64,000 nt of DNA from Curvibacter sp. (lineage in GTDB: Bacteria; Pseudomonadota; Gammaproteobacteria; Burkholderiales; Burkholderiaceae_C), in the NCBI GenBank assembly GCA_020621965.1, contig JAHRYV010000011.1, forward strand, positions 1 to 64,000, given 5' to 3'. The notes under the pieces were generated by a model. The model made no database searches. It was given only the letters and a program-made list of their open reading frames with translations, and was not told where the DNA came from. Both the position numbers and the translations under genes were made by a program. Of this stretch, positions 38,278 through 48,326 are shown piece after piece. Numbering within the stretch: the stretch's first letter is position 1; the number at the start of each line of letters is the position of its first letter.

Positions 38278-40851
38278 CTACTTGGGTGCGGGTTTCTTGG
38301 CGCTGGTCGTCGTGGCGGCGACCGTCTTGGTCACGGGGGCCGGCTTGACCGCAGCCGTTGTCGCCGCTGCGGGGGCCGTCTTGGCCGGTACGACGGCCGC
38401 GGTCGTGGCGGGTGCCGCCGCGGCTGCGGAGGCCGGCGCCACTGGGGTCGGTGCCGGTGTGCTGGCCGCCGTGGCCGCAGCCACGCGGGCCTGGTTGGCC
38501 TTGGCCAGCCGCGCCAGGGTGCCGCCGCTGGCCGCGCCCAGCTCGTAGCGCACGCCGGCCGTGGCCCAGGGGCCGCTGATCTGCAGCGGGACGGTGATGC
38601 CCGCGAGTTCGGCCAGTTCGCCGGCGCCCGCGCGCTTGAGGCCCGGGGTCACCAGGGTGCTGAGCTGGGCGTCGAGCTGGCCGCTGCCCAGTGCGAGACG
38701 GGCCTCGCCCTTGCAGGTCAGGGTGGGTGACTTGAGCAGCAGGTCGACGCTGCGGGCCTGGCCCTGTGCCAGCTCCCAGCTGGCCTTGAGCTCCGCAAAG
38801 GGCGTGTTTTCCGTCAGCCGGATGTTGTCCTTGTGTTCGGCGCCCTCCAGGCCCAATTGCTCTTTGGCCACCACCAGGCCATCGGCCAGGTCGAGGCCGG
38901 CCAGTGCACCGCGCGTGAGCGCCAGGCTGGCCGTGCCGGTGAGCGACTGGCGCAGCGCCTCCAGGCTGGCGCCTTGCGCCGTCAGGTCGAAGGCCACATT
39001 GCCCTTGCCGCTGAGGCGGGCCTCGCCGCCGCTCAGGTCGGCCAGCAGAGTGTCGACCTGCACACCCGTGAGTTTCTGGCGCACGCTGAGCTGCGGCGCC
39101 TCGCCCGCCGTCAGGCTCAGGCCGCCTTGCAGACTGCCGCCGTAAAACTGGGCCGCGAGCGGCTCCACGCTCATGGTGCCCGAGCCCGCGCGCAACTCGG
39201 CGGCGAACTGGCTGGCCTTCAGGTGCGCCACGCGCAGCTCGTCGGCACGCAGCTTGCCGCGCACGTTCAGTGTCTTGAGCAGGTCGAAGTCCTGCACTTG
39301 CGTGCTGTCTTGCAGGCGGCGCGTCCAGTCGCCGACCAGGTAGCGGTCCAGGTCCAGCGTGCTGGCGACGACGTCGAAGGTCCAGGCCGGTGTCTTGTAG
39401 TCCTGCAGCCCCACCTTGCCGCTGAACTGGCTGTCGTCGACGCCGGCCTTGAACTCCAGCGCCAGCTCCTGTTTGGCCAGGGCGGCCTGCAGCTTGCCGC
39501 TGAGCGTGGCGTTCAGGCGCGCGGCCAGCAAGGGGTGGCTGGCGTTCCAGTCGCCGGCGATGCCTTCGAGCTGCAGCTGGCGCTGGCCCGGGTCGTACTG
39601 CAGCGGGCTGCTCAGGTGCGCCTGCAGCGTGCCGCCGGCGTGCTGCAGCTCCAGGCTGGCCCGCACGTCGGCGCTGCGCCAGACGCCGGCCTTGGCTTCC
39701 ACCGCGGGCAGTTCCAGCGCGGCGCTCAGCAGGCTGCCGCCCGCGGCCGGCTCGCGCTGCAGCGTGGCGCCCAGGCTCAGGGCGCTGGCCTGCCATTGCT
39801 CCGGCTCCAGCTCCGCGCGGGCGGCGGCCAGCCGGCCTTCGAGCTTGTGGCCGTCGTAGCGGCCGCGGCCGGTGACGTTCACCTGTTCCAGCAGCAGTTT
39901 CTGTGTGGTCGGCCAGGCGGTGAGTGAACCGCGCCAGTCCAGCGCCAGCTCGCTGAAGCCGCCGGCCTCGCCCTGCGCCTGGCCTTGCATGTCGGCGAGC
40001 TGGTAACGATGGTTGGCGTGGTCGTACAGCAGCTGGCCGTCCAGCCGCAGCTGCAGGTCCAGCTGGGGCTGCATGGCCTGCAGGCGGAAGCGGGTGTTGA
40101 GCTGGCCGGCCGTGGCGTCGGCCAGGCGGCCGGTCTCCAGGTTGAGCTCATGCACGAAGACGGCGCGGCCCGAGGCTTCGTCCTGCAGGTTCAGCGAGGA
40201 GTCGAGCACCCGCACCTTCTCCACCGCGAACTCGGTCTGGCCCATCCAGTTCACCGGCGTGAGCAGGTCGTCGAAATTGGTGCTGCCGTCGCGATGGCGG
40301 ACCAGGTTGGCATGCACGCCGTCGAGCACGACGCGCTCCACCTGCACCCGCTTGGTCAGCAGCGGCCACCACGCCACGTAGAGCCGCGCGTTGTTCACGG
40401 ACGCGAACTTGCGAGCGCTGTTGCGCTGGCTCAGGCTGAGCTTGCCGGTCTCCAGCCCGAGCTGGGGAAACCAGGTGAGGTGGATGTCGCCTTCGAGCAC
40501 CAGCTCGCGCTGCTTGTGCGTCTTGACGTAGTCGACGATCTGGGCCTTGAAGTCGTTGGCGTCCAGCAGGTACAGCGCGGTGCCGATCGCCGTGGCCAGC
40601 AGACCCAGCATCAGCATCAGGCTGCCCAGGGCGTGGCGCCAGTAGTCCTTGGCATAGCTGTCGACCCAGGGCAGCTTGATGGGCGACACATAACCCAGCG
40701 TCATGCCGATCACGCCGTACCAGCCGAGCAAGGCCTGCTTGACCGAGCTCTCGGGGGCGGGTTTCTGGGCGGGGTTGGCGGCAGGCGGCTTCCTGCTCTT
40801 GGACTTGCTGGGCTTGATCATGGTGGCGGGACGTGGGACCGGAGCAGACAT
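38278..40851 (-). CDS. AsmA family protein with Ala/Thr/Pro-rich C-terminal tail
   Basis: N-terminal TM, LVLEGDIHLTWFPQLGLETGKLSLS AsmA motif, long beta-rich body. Confidence 0.87.
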   Translation of the reverse strand: MSAPVPRPATMIKPSKSKSRKPPAANPAQKPAPESSVKQALLGWYGVIGMTLGYVSPIKLPWVDSYAKDYWRHALGSLMLMLGLLATAIGTALYLLDANDFKAQIVDYVKTHKQRELVLEGDIHLTWFPQLGLETGKLSLSQRNSARKFASVNNARLYVAWWPLLTKRVQVERVVLDGVHANLVRHRDGSTNFDDLLTPVNWMGQTEFAVEKVRVLDSSLNLQDEASGRAVFVHELNLETGRLADATAGQLNTRFRLQAMQPQLDLQLRLDGQLLYDHANHRYQLADMQGQAQGEAGGFSELALDWRGSLTAWPTTQKLLLEQVNVTGRGRYDGHKLEGRLAAARAELEPEQWQASALSLGATLQREPAAGGSLLSAALELPAVEAKAGVWRSADVRASLELQHAGGTLQAHLSSPLQYDPGQRQLQLEGIAGDWNASHPLLAARLNATLSGKLQAALAKQELALEFKAGVDDSQFSGKVGLQDYKTPAWTFDVVASTLDLDRYLVGDWTRRLQDSTQVQDFDLLKTLNVRGKLRADELRVAHLKASQFAAELRAGSGTMSVEPLAAQFYGGSLQGGLSLTAGEAPQLSVRQKLTGVQVDTLLADLSGGEARLSGKGNVAFDLTAQGASLEALRQSLTGTASLALTRGALAGLDLADGLVVAKEQLGLEGAEHKDNIRLTENTPFAELKASWELAQGQARSVDLLLKSPTLTCKGEARLALGSGQLDAQLSTLVTPGLKRAGAGELAELAGITVPLQISGPWATAGVRYELGAASGGTLARLAKANQARVAAATAASTPAPTPVAPASAAAAAPATTAAVVPAKTAPAAATTAAVKPAPVTKTVAATTTSAKKPAPK

Positions 40852-40934
40852 TCTTGTTGAAGCGCCGGTTTCCGTCTGTAAGTTGTCGTAACCGCTGCGT
40901 AGAATGCCTCGGGTCGCACCGCGAGGAGCCCCGC

Positions 40935-42224
40935 ATGCTGGAACGTTATTTCCAACTGTCCGCCCATGGGACCACCGTCAGGACCGAGCTGCTGGCCGGT
41001 CTGACGACCTTCCTGACCATGGCCTACATCATCTTCGTCAACCCGGACATCCTCGCCGCGGCCGGCATGCCGAAGGACGCCGTGTTCGTGGCCACGTGTC
41101 TCGCCGCCGCGCTGGGCTCGGCCATCATGGGCCTGTACGCCAACTACCCCATCGCGCTGGCGCCGGGCATGGGGCTCAACGCCTACTTCGCCTTTGCCGT
41201 GGTGCAGGGCATGGGTTACACGTGGCAGATGGCGCTGGGGGCGGTGTTCCTCTCGGGTTGCCTGTTCATCCTCGTCAGTCTGTTCAAGCTGCGCGAGGCC
41301 ATCGTCAACGCCATCCCGCGTTCGCTCAAGTTCGCCATCTCGGCCGGCATCGGCCTGTTCCTGGCCATCATCGGCCTGAAGAACGCCGGCCTGATCGCCG
41401 CGCACCCGGCCACCCTGCTCACCATCGGCGACCTGCACCAGCCCGCGCCGGTGCTGGCGGTGCTGGGCTTTTTCATCATCGTGGCGCTGGAGCAGCGCAA
41501 GGTACCGGGCGCCATCATCATCGGCATCCTGGCCGTCACGGTGGCGGCCATCGCGCTGGGGCTGGCGCCGTTGGGCGGCATCGTCGCCCTGCCGCCGTCC
41601 CTGGCGCCCACCTGGCTGCAGATGGACCTGACCGGCGCCTTTAACACGGGCCTGTTGACCGTTGTCCTCACCTTCTTCCTGGTGGAGCTGTTCGACGCCT
41701 CGGGCACGCTGATCGGCGTGGCGCACCGCGCCGGCCTGCTGGATAAGGACGGCAAGTTGCCGCGCCTGAAGCGCGCGCTGCTGGCCGACTCCACCGCCAT
41801 CGCCGCCGGCGCCGCACTGGGCACTTCGTCCACCACCGCCTACATCGAGAGCGCCGCCGGCACCGCGGTGGGCGGGCGCACCGGTCTCACCGCCGTCACC
41901 GTGGCCGTGCTCTTCCTCGCCGCCCTGGTGTTTGCGCCGCTGGCCGGCACCGTGCCGGCCTATGCCACCGCGCCGGCGCTCTGTTATGTGGCCGTGCTCA
42001 TGCTGCGCGGCCTGGCCGAGATCGAATGGGACGACCTGACCGAGGCCGCCCCGGCGGTGGTGACGGCCATCACCATGCCCTTCACCTTCTCCATCGCGCA
42101 CGGCATTGCGTTTGGCTTCATCGCCTATGCGGCCATCAAGCTGCTGGCCGGCCGCGTGAAGGAACTGCCGCCGATGGTGGCGGTGATCGCGCTCGTTTTC
42201 ATTCTCAAATTTGCCCTGCTCTGA
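40935..42224 (+). CDS. NCS2 family (AzgA-like) adenine/guanine permease
   Basis: TELLAGLTTFLTMAYIIFVNPDILAAAGMP; ALGTSSTTAYIESAAG. Confidence 0.94.
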   Translation: MLERYFQLSAHGTTVRTELLAGLTTFLTMAYIIFVNPDILAAAGMPKDAVFVATCLAAALGSAIMGLYANYPIALAPGMGLNAYFAFAVVQGMGYTWQMALGAVFLSGCLFILVSLFKLREAIVNAIPRSLKFAISAGIGLFLAIIGLKNAGLIAAHPATLLTIGDLHQPAPVLAVLGFFIIVALEQRKVPGAIIIGILAVTVAAIALGLAPLGGIVALPPSLAPTWLQMDLTGAFNTGLLTVVLTFFLVELFDASGTLIGVAHRAGLLDKDGKLPRLKRALLADSTAIAAGAALGTSSTTAYIESAAGTAVGGRTGLTAVTVAVLFLAALVFAPLAGTVPAYATAPALCYVAVLMLRGLAEIEWDDLTEAAPAVVTAITMPFTFSIAHGIAFGFIAYAAIKLLAGRVKELPPMVAVIALVFILKFALL

Positions 42225-42227
42225 ACC

Positions 42228-42665
42228 ATGTCCCGCATCGTCTTCGATCTTCCGCCCCGCTTCGTCTTCGCCACGGAGATGCAGATCTACATCAGCCACG
42301 TCAACCAGGGCGGCCATCTGGACAACGCGCAGTTGCTGACTCTGGTGTCCGAGGCGCGGCTGCGTTTCTTTCGTTGGCTGGGTTACAAGGAATCGGACGT
42401 GGAGGGGCTGGCCATCGTGGTGGGCGACATCGTGGCGCAGTACAAGTCCGAGGGTTTCCACGGCGAGACCATGCGTGTGGAGATGGTGCCGGCCGACTTC
42501 AACCGGTATGGCTTCGACCTGGTCTTTCGTATGTCCGAACAAAGCCAGGGCCGCGAAGTCGCCCGCGGCAAGACCGGCGTGGTGTTCATCGACAAGGTCA
42601 CGCGCAAGGTCGCGCCGCTGCCCGAGGTCATCCGCACCCGGTTGTCAGACGCCATCGCGCTCTGA
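42228..42665 (+). CDS. Acyl-CoA thioesterase (hotdog family)
   Basis: ISHVNQGGHLDNAQLLTLVSEARLRFF hotdog motif. Confidence 0.8.
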   Translation: MSRIVFDLPPRFVFATEMQIYISHVNQGGHLDNAQLLTLVSEARLRFFRWLGYKESDVEGLAIVVGDIVAQYKSEGFHGETMRVEMVPADFNRYGFDLVFRMSEQSQGREVARGKTGVVFIDKVTRKVAPLPEVIRTRLSDAIAL

Positions 42666-43169
42666 GCCCAGGGCCTGCGCCTTGCGGCGCCGGAGGTAGA
42701 GCCAGGCGTAGAGCAGGACCAGCAAGAACACGTTGCCGAAGAAGATGCGCGGATCGCTCCAGGGCACGCCGTTGACGCGCGCGTCCGACAGCGGCCACAG
42801 GAAGGGCGTGGGAAAGAATTCCTCGCTGTGCGTGAAGATGTCCAGCGCGATGTGCAGGCCCCAGGCGCCCAGCTCCACGAAAGGTTTGCCGCGTACCAGC
42901 CACACCAGTCCGAACACGACGGCGAACACCGCCAGGCTGTGGGTGGCGTTGTAGAGCTGGTGCACATAGGCGGGAATGAGCGCCGGGTCCGGCGGGTGAC
43001 CGAAGCCGTTGAAGAAATCCAGCCCGTGCGCCAGCAGGCCGTTGGCGAACACCAGGCCGAAGGAAAACAGGTCCGGTGCCGTCCCTATGGCAAAGGCGGT
43101 CCAGAAGCTGCGCCGGCTGGCGCGCCCCAGGGCGACGCCGCCCCAGAGTCCGTGCGAGAGGATGTCCAT
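42645..43169 (-). CDS. YdjM-like/metal-dependent hydrolase-type membrane protein
   Basis: MDILSHGLWGGVALGR, LGAWGLHIALDIFTHSEEFFPTPFLWP. Confidence 0.72.
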   Translation of the reverse strand: MDILSHGLWGGVALGRASRRSFWTAFAIGTAPDLFSFGLVFANGLLAHGLDFFNGFGHPPDPALIPAYVHQLYNATHSLAVFAVVFGLVWLVRGKPFVELGAWGLHIALDIFTHSEEFFPTPFLWPLSDARVNGVPWSDPRIFFGNVFLLVLLYAWLYLRRRKAQALGSERDGV

Positions 43170-43178
43170 GGGTCTACT

Positions 43179-43913
43179 TTAAGGCCAGGCCATCCACAGG
43201 ATGGACAGGCCCGACACCAGCATCACGCCTTCCATCAATTGCAGGAAGCGCTGCTCGGGCAGATGCAGCACCAGCCGCTTGGACAGCGTGGAGCCGGCCA
43301 GCACGAAGACACCGATCAGCAGGCCCTGGCCGATGGCGCGGCCGTCGATCACCCCGAGCTGCTGGAACGTCGCGCCCTTGGCCAGGAAGACCGCCAGCGA
43401 ACTCGCGGCTTCGGTGCCGATGTAGGCGCCCTTCACCAGCCCGTAGGCCAGGAAAAAGGGGGTGTTGATGGCGCCGGTCGATGCCACGATGCCCGTGAGG
43501 TAGCCGATGACCGCACCGACGAGGGCCATGTGCCACAGGCGCGGCCGGAACTGCTGGCGGCGCAGCCAGCGCCGCGCGGGAATCATCAGCAACAGGAAGC
43601 TGCCCAGGATGAGCTCGATCAGTCGCGCATTGAACTGCACCAGCGTGTTGGCGCCCAGCACCACGGCGGGCACCGCGGTGGCGCTGTAGACGCCGCACAG
43701 GCGCCAGTCGATGCTGCGCCACCACAGGCCCACGCGCGTCAGGTTGGCGACGATGGCCACCAGGGCGATCACGGGCACCGCCGTCATGGGGCCGTAGAAA
43801 TGCACCAGCGGCGGCATCAGCAGGATGGTGGTGCCGAAACCGATCACCCCGCCCAGCACACCGGCGCCCAGGCCGACGGCGCAGATGAGCAGCATGGGCC
43901 AGAGTTCACTCAT
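43179..43913 (-). CDS. TauE/SafE (TSUP) family permease
   Basis: GVLGGVIGFGTTILLMPPLVHF; multiple TM segments. Confidence 0.87.
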   Translation of the reverse strand: MSELWPMLLICAVGLGAGVLGGVIGFGTTILLMPPLVHFYGPMTAVPVIALVAIVANLTRVGLWWRSIDWRLCGVYSATAVPAVVLGANTLVQFNARLIELILGSFLLLMIPARRWLRRQQFRPRLWHMALVGAVIGYLTGIVASTGAINTPFFLAYGLVKGAYIGTEAASSLAVFLAKGATFQQLGVIDGRAIGQGLLIGVFVLAGSTLSKRLVLHLPEQRFLQLMEGVMLVSGLSILWMAWP

Positions 43914-43919
43914 CAGGGT

Positions 43920-44309
43920 TCAGCCCGCAAACACGTAGCGCACCACGGCCAGTGCGGCAGCGAACAGGAAACCGTAGACAAAGCGGTTGATGCGCAGCAC
44001 TGCGTCGCCGCGGCGCGCGCGCCAGTGGCCCATGAGCACCATCAGGCCGCCCACCGCAAACGGCGTGAGGAAGAGGTTGGCCATGCGCCAGGGCGGCGGC
44101 ATCAGGTAGTGCGGGAAAAGCAGCAGGCTGACACCGCCCAGAATGGCGCCGAAGAGCAGATAACCCAGCGCGGCCAGCCAGGGGTTGGGGGCGCGACGGA
44201 ACGGCTCGGATAGCGAGTGCAGGCCGATCTCCAGCAGCGCCTCGCCGAAGGCCTGCAGCAGGAACTCACCAAGGATTTCGAACAGGAATTCGAGCATGAA
44301 CAGCCTCAA
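43920..44309 (-). CDS. Hypothetical membrane protein
   Basis: Several TM segments; start uncertain (MRLFM... or MLEFLF...). Confidence 0.6.
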   Translation of the reverse strand: MRLFMLEFLFEILGEFLLQAFGEALLEIGLHSLSEPFRRAPNPWLAALGYLLFGAILGGVSLLLFPHYLMPPPWRMANLFLTPFAVGGLMVLMGHWRARRGDAVLRINRFVYGFLFAAALAVVRYVFAG

Positions 44310-44315
44310 CAGGTG

Positions 44316-44690
44316 CTAACGACCCACGATGAAATCGAGAGCCTGCTGCGCTACGGGTACCTCACCCTGATAGAACTCAGTGAATTTGCACCTTGCGCAG
44401 ACCAGCGCCTGGTATTGCGCGGACTCGACGTCAAACATGGAACTCAGCCAACTGCGTGTGGCTCGGATCTGGTGTCTTTCAAACCGCTGGTGACCGCACT
44501 TCATGCAGCGGTAGTTGCGAGAAGGATCTCGTGCAGCAAGCTCGGCATCGATCAACCCGGTGACTTCCAGGTAGTGGCCGGGGTTGACCTTGGCGAGACG
44601 TTGATGCTCCAGAAGGTCTGAATAGGGCAACGAGGAGATTTCGGTTGCTGCCGGGGATTTCCAGGGCGAGTGAGCGGGCATTAAATGCAT
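44316..44690 (-). CDS. Zinc-ribbon protein (zinc_ribbon_13-like C-terminus)
   Basis: YRCMKCGHQRFE...SMFDVESAQYQALVCARCKFTEFYQG paired CxxC. Confidence 0.7.
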   Translation of the reverse strand: MHLMPAHSPWKSPAATEISSLPYSDLLEHQRLAKVNPGHYLEVTGLIDAELAARDPSRNYRCMKCGHQRFERHQIRATRSWLSSMFDVESAQYQALVCARCKFTEFYQGEVPVAQQALDFIVGR

Positions 44691-44748
44691 CTCCCTTGGG
44701 GCACTTGTTGCGTTGATTTATACAGTGGACAAGCCGGCAGCATTTCCG

Positions 44749-45162
44749 TCAGCCCAGAATCTCCAGGGTACGGTGGCAGCGCTGGCCAACGTAGAACTGC
44801 GCCAGCACCTGCGCAAACACCGGCTCCTGCGGCGCCACTTCGGCAAACAGCGTGGCGCAGGAGCGCAGCTTCATGGCGTCGATGCCACCGAGCATGTCCT
44901 CGGCACTGAGCCCCGGGTGTTGCAGCAGCAGGCCCATGCATTTCTGCAGCCGCTGGCCCAGCACCGGATGCTGCAGGTAGGCCAGGGCTTCGGCGCGCGA
45001 GGTGATGCCGTAGTGCTGCGCCATGGCACTGTGCCCCAGTCCGCGCAGCTGCGGAAAGATGAACCACATCCAGTGGCTTTGCTTGCGGCCGGCGCGCAGC
45101 TCGGCGCAGACTTCGTCATAGACCGGGGCCTGGGCGTCGAGGAAGCGTTGCAGGCTGTCCAT
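44749..45162 (-). CDS. DUF1810 family protein
   Basis: FLDAQAPVYDEVCAELRAGRKQSHWMWFIFPQLRGLGHSAMAQHYGI. Confidence 0.88.
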   Translation of the reverse strand: MDSLQRFLDAQAPVYDEVCAELRAGRKQSHWMWFIFPQLRGLGHSAMAQHYGITSRAEALAYLQHPVLGQRLQKCMGLLLQHPGLSAEDMLGGIDAMKLRSCATLFAEVAPQEPVFAQVLAQFYVGQRCHRTLEILG

Positions 45163-45178
45163 GCGCGCCCCGCCCTGG

Positions 45179-45862
45179 CTAGGCGGCGAGTTCGCGGCGG
45201 GCGGCGCCGTCGTAGAGGTCGAGGCAGCGCTCGCGCCAGGCATGGACCACGTCGTCCTCGGCCAGCAGGGCGAAGGGGCTGCTGGCGCGCGCCCACATGA
45301 AGGCGCCGAAGGCGAGGTAGTCGGCATAACCGGGCTGCTCGCCGCTGAGGTAGGGGCCGTGGGCCAGCGCCATGCGCATGGGCTGCAGGCCTTTGCGGAA
45401 GGCGTCGACGCGCTCCTCGCGGCCGGCCTGCACCTCTTCCAGCGTGCCCTTGTACATCTTCTCGCGCGAGGCGCGGAAGTAAGGCTGGTCGGCCGGGTCC
45501 AGGCTGTCGTGCAGGTCCTTGAGGATGAGGCGGCCGATGGGGCCGTGCAGGCTGGTCTGTACCCAGTACTGGAAGAACTTGAGCACGTGGGCGGCGGCGT
45601 CGGGGCCGATCAGGCGCGGCGTGTCGGGAAAGGCGGCGTCCAGGTGCTGCACCACGGCCCAGCTGTCGGTGACGAGCTGGCCCTGGTGCTCGATGGTGGG
45701 GACGGTGAGCTTGTCGCCGCCGGCGTTGATGCTGGGGATGTCGCCGAACAGCACGTCGCGCACCTGGAAGGGGATGCCCTTGTGCAGCAGGGCCATGCGC
45801 ACGCGCCAGCTGTTGGGGCTGAAATGGGCGCGTCGGGCATTGACCAGGTCATACAACAGCAT
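45179..45862 (-). CDS. Glutathione S-transferase family protein
   Basis: Thioredoxin-like N-terminus (NSWRVRMALLHKGIPFQVRDV; KLTVPTIEHQGQLVTDSWAVVQHLD). Confidence 0.87.
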   Translation of the reverse strand: MLLYDLVNARRAHFSPNSWRVRMALLHKGIPFQVRDVLFGDIPSINAGGDKLTVPTIEHQGQLVTDSWAVVQHLDAAFPDTPRLIGPDAAAHVLKFFQYWVQTSLHGPIGRLILKDLHDSLDPADQPYFRASREKMYKGTLEEVQAGREERVDAFRKGLQPMRMALAHGPYLSGEQPGYADYLAFGAFMWARASSPFALLAEDDVVHAWRERCLDLYDGAARRELAA

Positions 45863-45881
45863 GGGGTGTCTCCGTTTGGGT

Positions 45882-46727
45882 TCAGGTCTTGCGCAGGCTG
45901 CGCGTGGCAAACACCAGCAGGCAGGCGGCGAGGAAGGCGCCGAGCGCGTACTGGTAGGGAAGGTTGATGACAAAACCCATCTGGTCGGTCCACAGCACGT
46001 ACAGGCAGTACAGGCCGAACAGGGCGACGCCGCGCATCAGCCAGGCCTGCGGGCGCAGGTGGCGCTCGGGGATGTGCCCGGCCAGCCAGGCGCCGGTCAG
46101 GCCGCTGAGGATGCCGATGGCCGCTCCCACCGAGACGTCGGCCGGCCAGTGCGCGCCCACGGCCACGCGCGAGCAGGCCACGCCGAGCGCGAAGACGAAC
46201 AGCCAGAGCCAGCGCAGGCGTTTTGCCGGGGCCAGCGCGAAGTAGATGGCGGTGGCGCCGGCAAAGGCGGTGATGGCGTGGCCCGAAGGCATGGCGGCGA
46301 TGAAGAGTGGCTCGCCGATGACGTGGATGCCCTCCAGGCCCAGCACTTCGAGCGGGCGCGGGTTCTCGGCCACGTTCTTGCCCACGCGGGTGAGCAGACC
46401 GGCCAGCGGCGCGGCGCACAGCCAGGACAGCACGACACGCGGCGCGCGCCACAACGCCGGCGCGGTGGCGGCATAGATGGCCCAGCCGGTGCCGAACAGC
46501 GAGAGCAGGGCCCAGACGATGTCGGGCAGTACCGAGAACCAGCGGTTCAGGGTGCGAAACACGGTGGGTTCGTACAGGCCCAGCCACAGCGGCGCGCTCA
46601 GGGCGAGCACGACGAAGGGGATGGCCCAGTGCCAGGGCGCGATGCGGCGCGTGGCGGTGGGGGCGGCGGGGAAGGCGGTGGCGGAAGTCATCGAAGGGGT
46701 TGCAACAGGTGAGGGGTCAGGCGTCAT
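45882..46727 (-). CDS. PAP2 family phosphatase
   Basis: KNVAENPRP, AAMPSGHAITAFAGA, GVACSRVAVGAHWPADV PAP2 signature. Confidence 0.9.
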   Translation of the reverse strand: MTPDPSPVATPSMTSATAFPAAPTATRRIAPWHWAIPFVVLALSAPLWLGLYEPTVFRTLNRWFSVLPDIVWALLSLFGTGWAIYAATAPALWRAPRVVLSWLCAAPLAGLLTRVGKNVAENPRPLEVLGLEGIHVIGEPLFIAAMPSGHAITAFAGATAIYFALAPAKRLRWLWLFVFALGVACSRVAVGAHWPADVSVGAAIGILSGLTGAWLAGHIPERHLRPQAWLMRGVALFGLYCLYVLWTDQMGFVINLPYQYALGAFLAACLLVFATRSLRKT

Positions 46728-48240
46728 CGCGCCGGCGCGGTGCCGGGCGGCCGGCCCAGCCGTGGCAGAGGTAGAGGTCGAAGTGCGACACTAGGCGTCC
46801 GGCGTGCCGCACGGCCACGGTGTCGGCCGGCTCGCAGCGTTCGAACAGGCCATCACCCACCGGCAGCTGGTGCGCCATCTGCGACCAGTCCAGCAGCACG
46901 GCGCTGGTGCCCAGGGGGAGCGGGCCGGTCCAGAGCGTGAACTGGTCGAAGTCGGGCGCCAGCACGTGCACCGGCATGGGCCGGGCATACCAGGCCAGGC
47001 GGCTGGCCAGTGTCCAGTTCTGCACCGCGAGGTGGCTGATGTTGTGCTGGCGTGCCAGCTCCGTGGCGCGCAGGCCGGCCTCGTCCCAGCCGTAGAAGTC
47101 GGTGAAGGGGTTGAGCGTTTCCGGCGCCTGGCTGTCGGGGGCCTCGCCGGCCATCCAGGGCGGGCCGGCCAGCAGCATGAGCAGGTACAGGCTCAGGGTG
47201 ATGAAGGCCTGCAGGCCGCCGAAGGCGTAGATCAGCGTGCGCCGGCCGCTGGCCCACAGCGCGGCCAGGCCCAGGCCGGCAAACGGGGCCAGGGCCACCC
47301 AGGCCGGGGCCGCCCAGTGCGGCAGGCTGGAGCCGCCGCCGGCCAGGTAGGCCAGCACGGCGAAGGGCAGGGCGAAGAAGGCCAGCAGCCAGGCCTGGGC
47401 GCGGTCGAACCCGAAGCCGCCCAGCACCTGATGGCGCAGGCCGGCCGCGCCCCAGATCAGCAGCGGGTACAGCAGCGCCTGCACCAGCAGGAAGACCAGC
47501 ACCTGGCCGGCCTGCCAGTGGCTGCCCTTGCCGTGTTTGAGCTGGTAGGCGAAGGAGATCCAGTCGTGCTGCGCGTTCCAGATGAACACCGGCGCCACCA
47601 GCGCCAGCGCCAGCACCAGCGCCAGCCAGGGGCCGGCGCGCCGCAGCAGAGCCGCGCCGTGGGCGGCGAACAGGCAGGCCAGCACCGGCAGGGCGGCGAA
47701 GATGGCGGTGTATTTGGCCAGGCCGGCCAGGCCCAGCAGGGCGCCCAGCAGCAGCCAGGCGCCCAGGCTGTGCGCGAGGGCCTCATCCAGCAGGCGCAGG
47801 GTCTGCCACAGGATGGCCGCGGTGAAGAACATCAGCAGCGTGTCGGGCACCAGGCCGATGCCCAGCACGTGCAGCAGCGGCGCCAGGCTGTAGGCCAGCA
47901 CGGCCCACAAGCCGGCAGCGTCGGCGCTGCCGACGGCCGGCACCAGCAGGCCGTGCAGGCGGCGCGCGGTGTCGAAGACGAACAGGGCGGTCGCCACCCA
48001 CAGCGCCTCGGGCAGCAGGCGCAGCACGCCGTCGGGCGCGTCCAGCGCCACCAGCGGCCACTGCAGCCAGCCCACCAGGGGCGGGTGGTCGTAGTAGCTC
48101 AGGGCCAAGTTGGCGCCGTACAGCGCGTAGTGCGCCTCGTCGCCCGACAGGCCCAGCACCCAGCCCAGGGTGAAATGCAGCAGGCTGTGACCCAGCAGGA
48201 GCAGGGTCAGCAGGGTGGAGGTGCGGGGAGCGGTGGGCAC
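46717..48240 (-). CDS. GT39/ArnT-like glycosyltransferase
   Basis: GLSGDEAHYALYGANLALSYYDHPPLVGWL N-terminal motif; many TM segments. Confidence 0.88.
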   Translation of the reverse strand: MPTAPRTSTLLTLLLLGHSLLHFTLGWVLGLSGDEAHYALYGANLALSYYDHPPLVGWLQWPLVALDAPDGVLRLLPEALWVATALFVFDTARRLHGLLVPAVGSADAAGLWAVLAYSLAPLLHVLGIGLVPDTLLMFFTAAILWQTLRLLDEALAHSLGAWLLLGALLGLAGLAKYTAIFAALPVLACLFAAHGAALLRRAGPWLALVLALALVAPVFIWNAQHDWISFAYQLKHGKGSHWQAGQVLVFLLVQALLYPLLIWGAAGLRHQVLGGFGFDRAQAWLLAFFALPFAVLAYLAGGGSSLPHWAAPAWVALAPFAGLGLAALWASGRRTLIYAFGGLQAFITLSLYLLMLLAGPPWMAGEAPDSQAPETLNPFTDFYGWDEAGLRATELARQHNISHLAVQNWTLASRLAWYARPMPVHVLAPDFDQFTLWTGPLPLGTSAVLLDWSQMAHQLPVGDGLFERCEPADTVAVRHAGRLVSHFDLYLCHGWAGRPAPRRRDDA

Positions 48241-48326
48241 GGGGTCAGGAGCGGTACGCGGAACCGTGGAGTCTAAACGAGGGGGCTATTTCTGCGGGCC
48301 GGCTAAACTGTGAAAAAGTGCCCGCC

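Noticed and set aside
38278-38520. Low-complexity Ala/Thr/Pro/Val segment taken for a tandem repeat or frameshift
   Set aside because: It is the in-frame C-terminal tail of the AsmA-like protein; frame intact to the stop.
42645-42665. 21-nt overlap of convergent thioesterase and membrane-protein genes
   Set aside because: Ordinary tail-to-tail overlap; no unusual signal.
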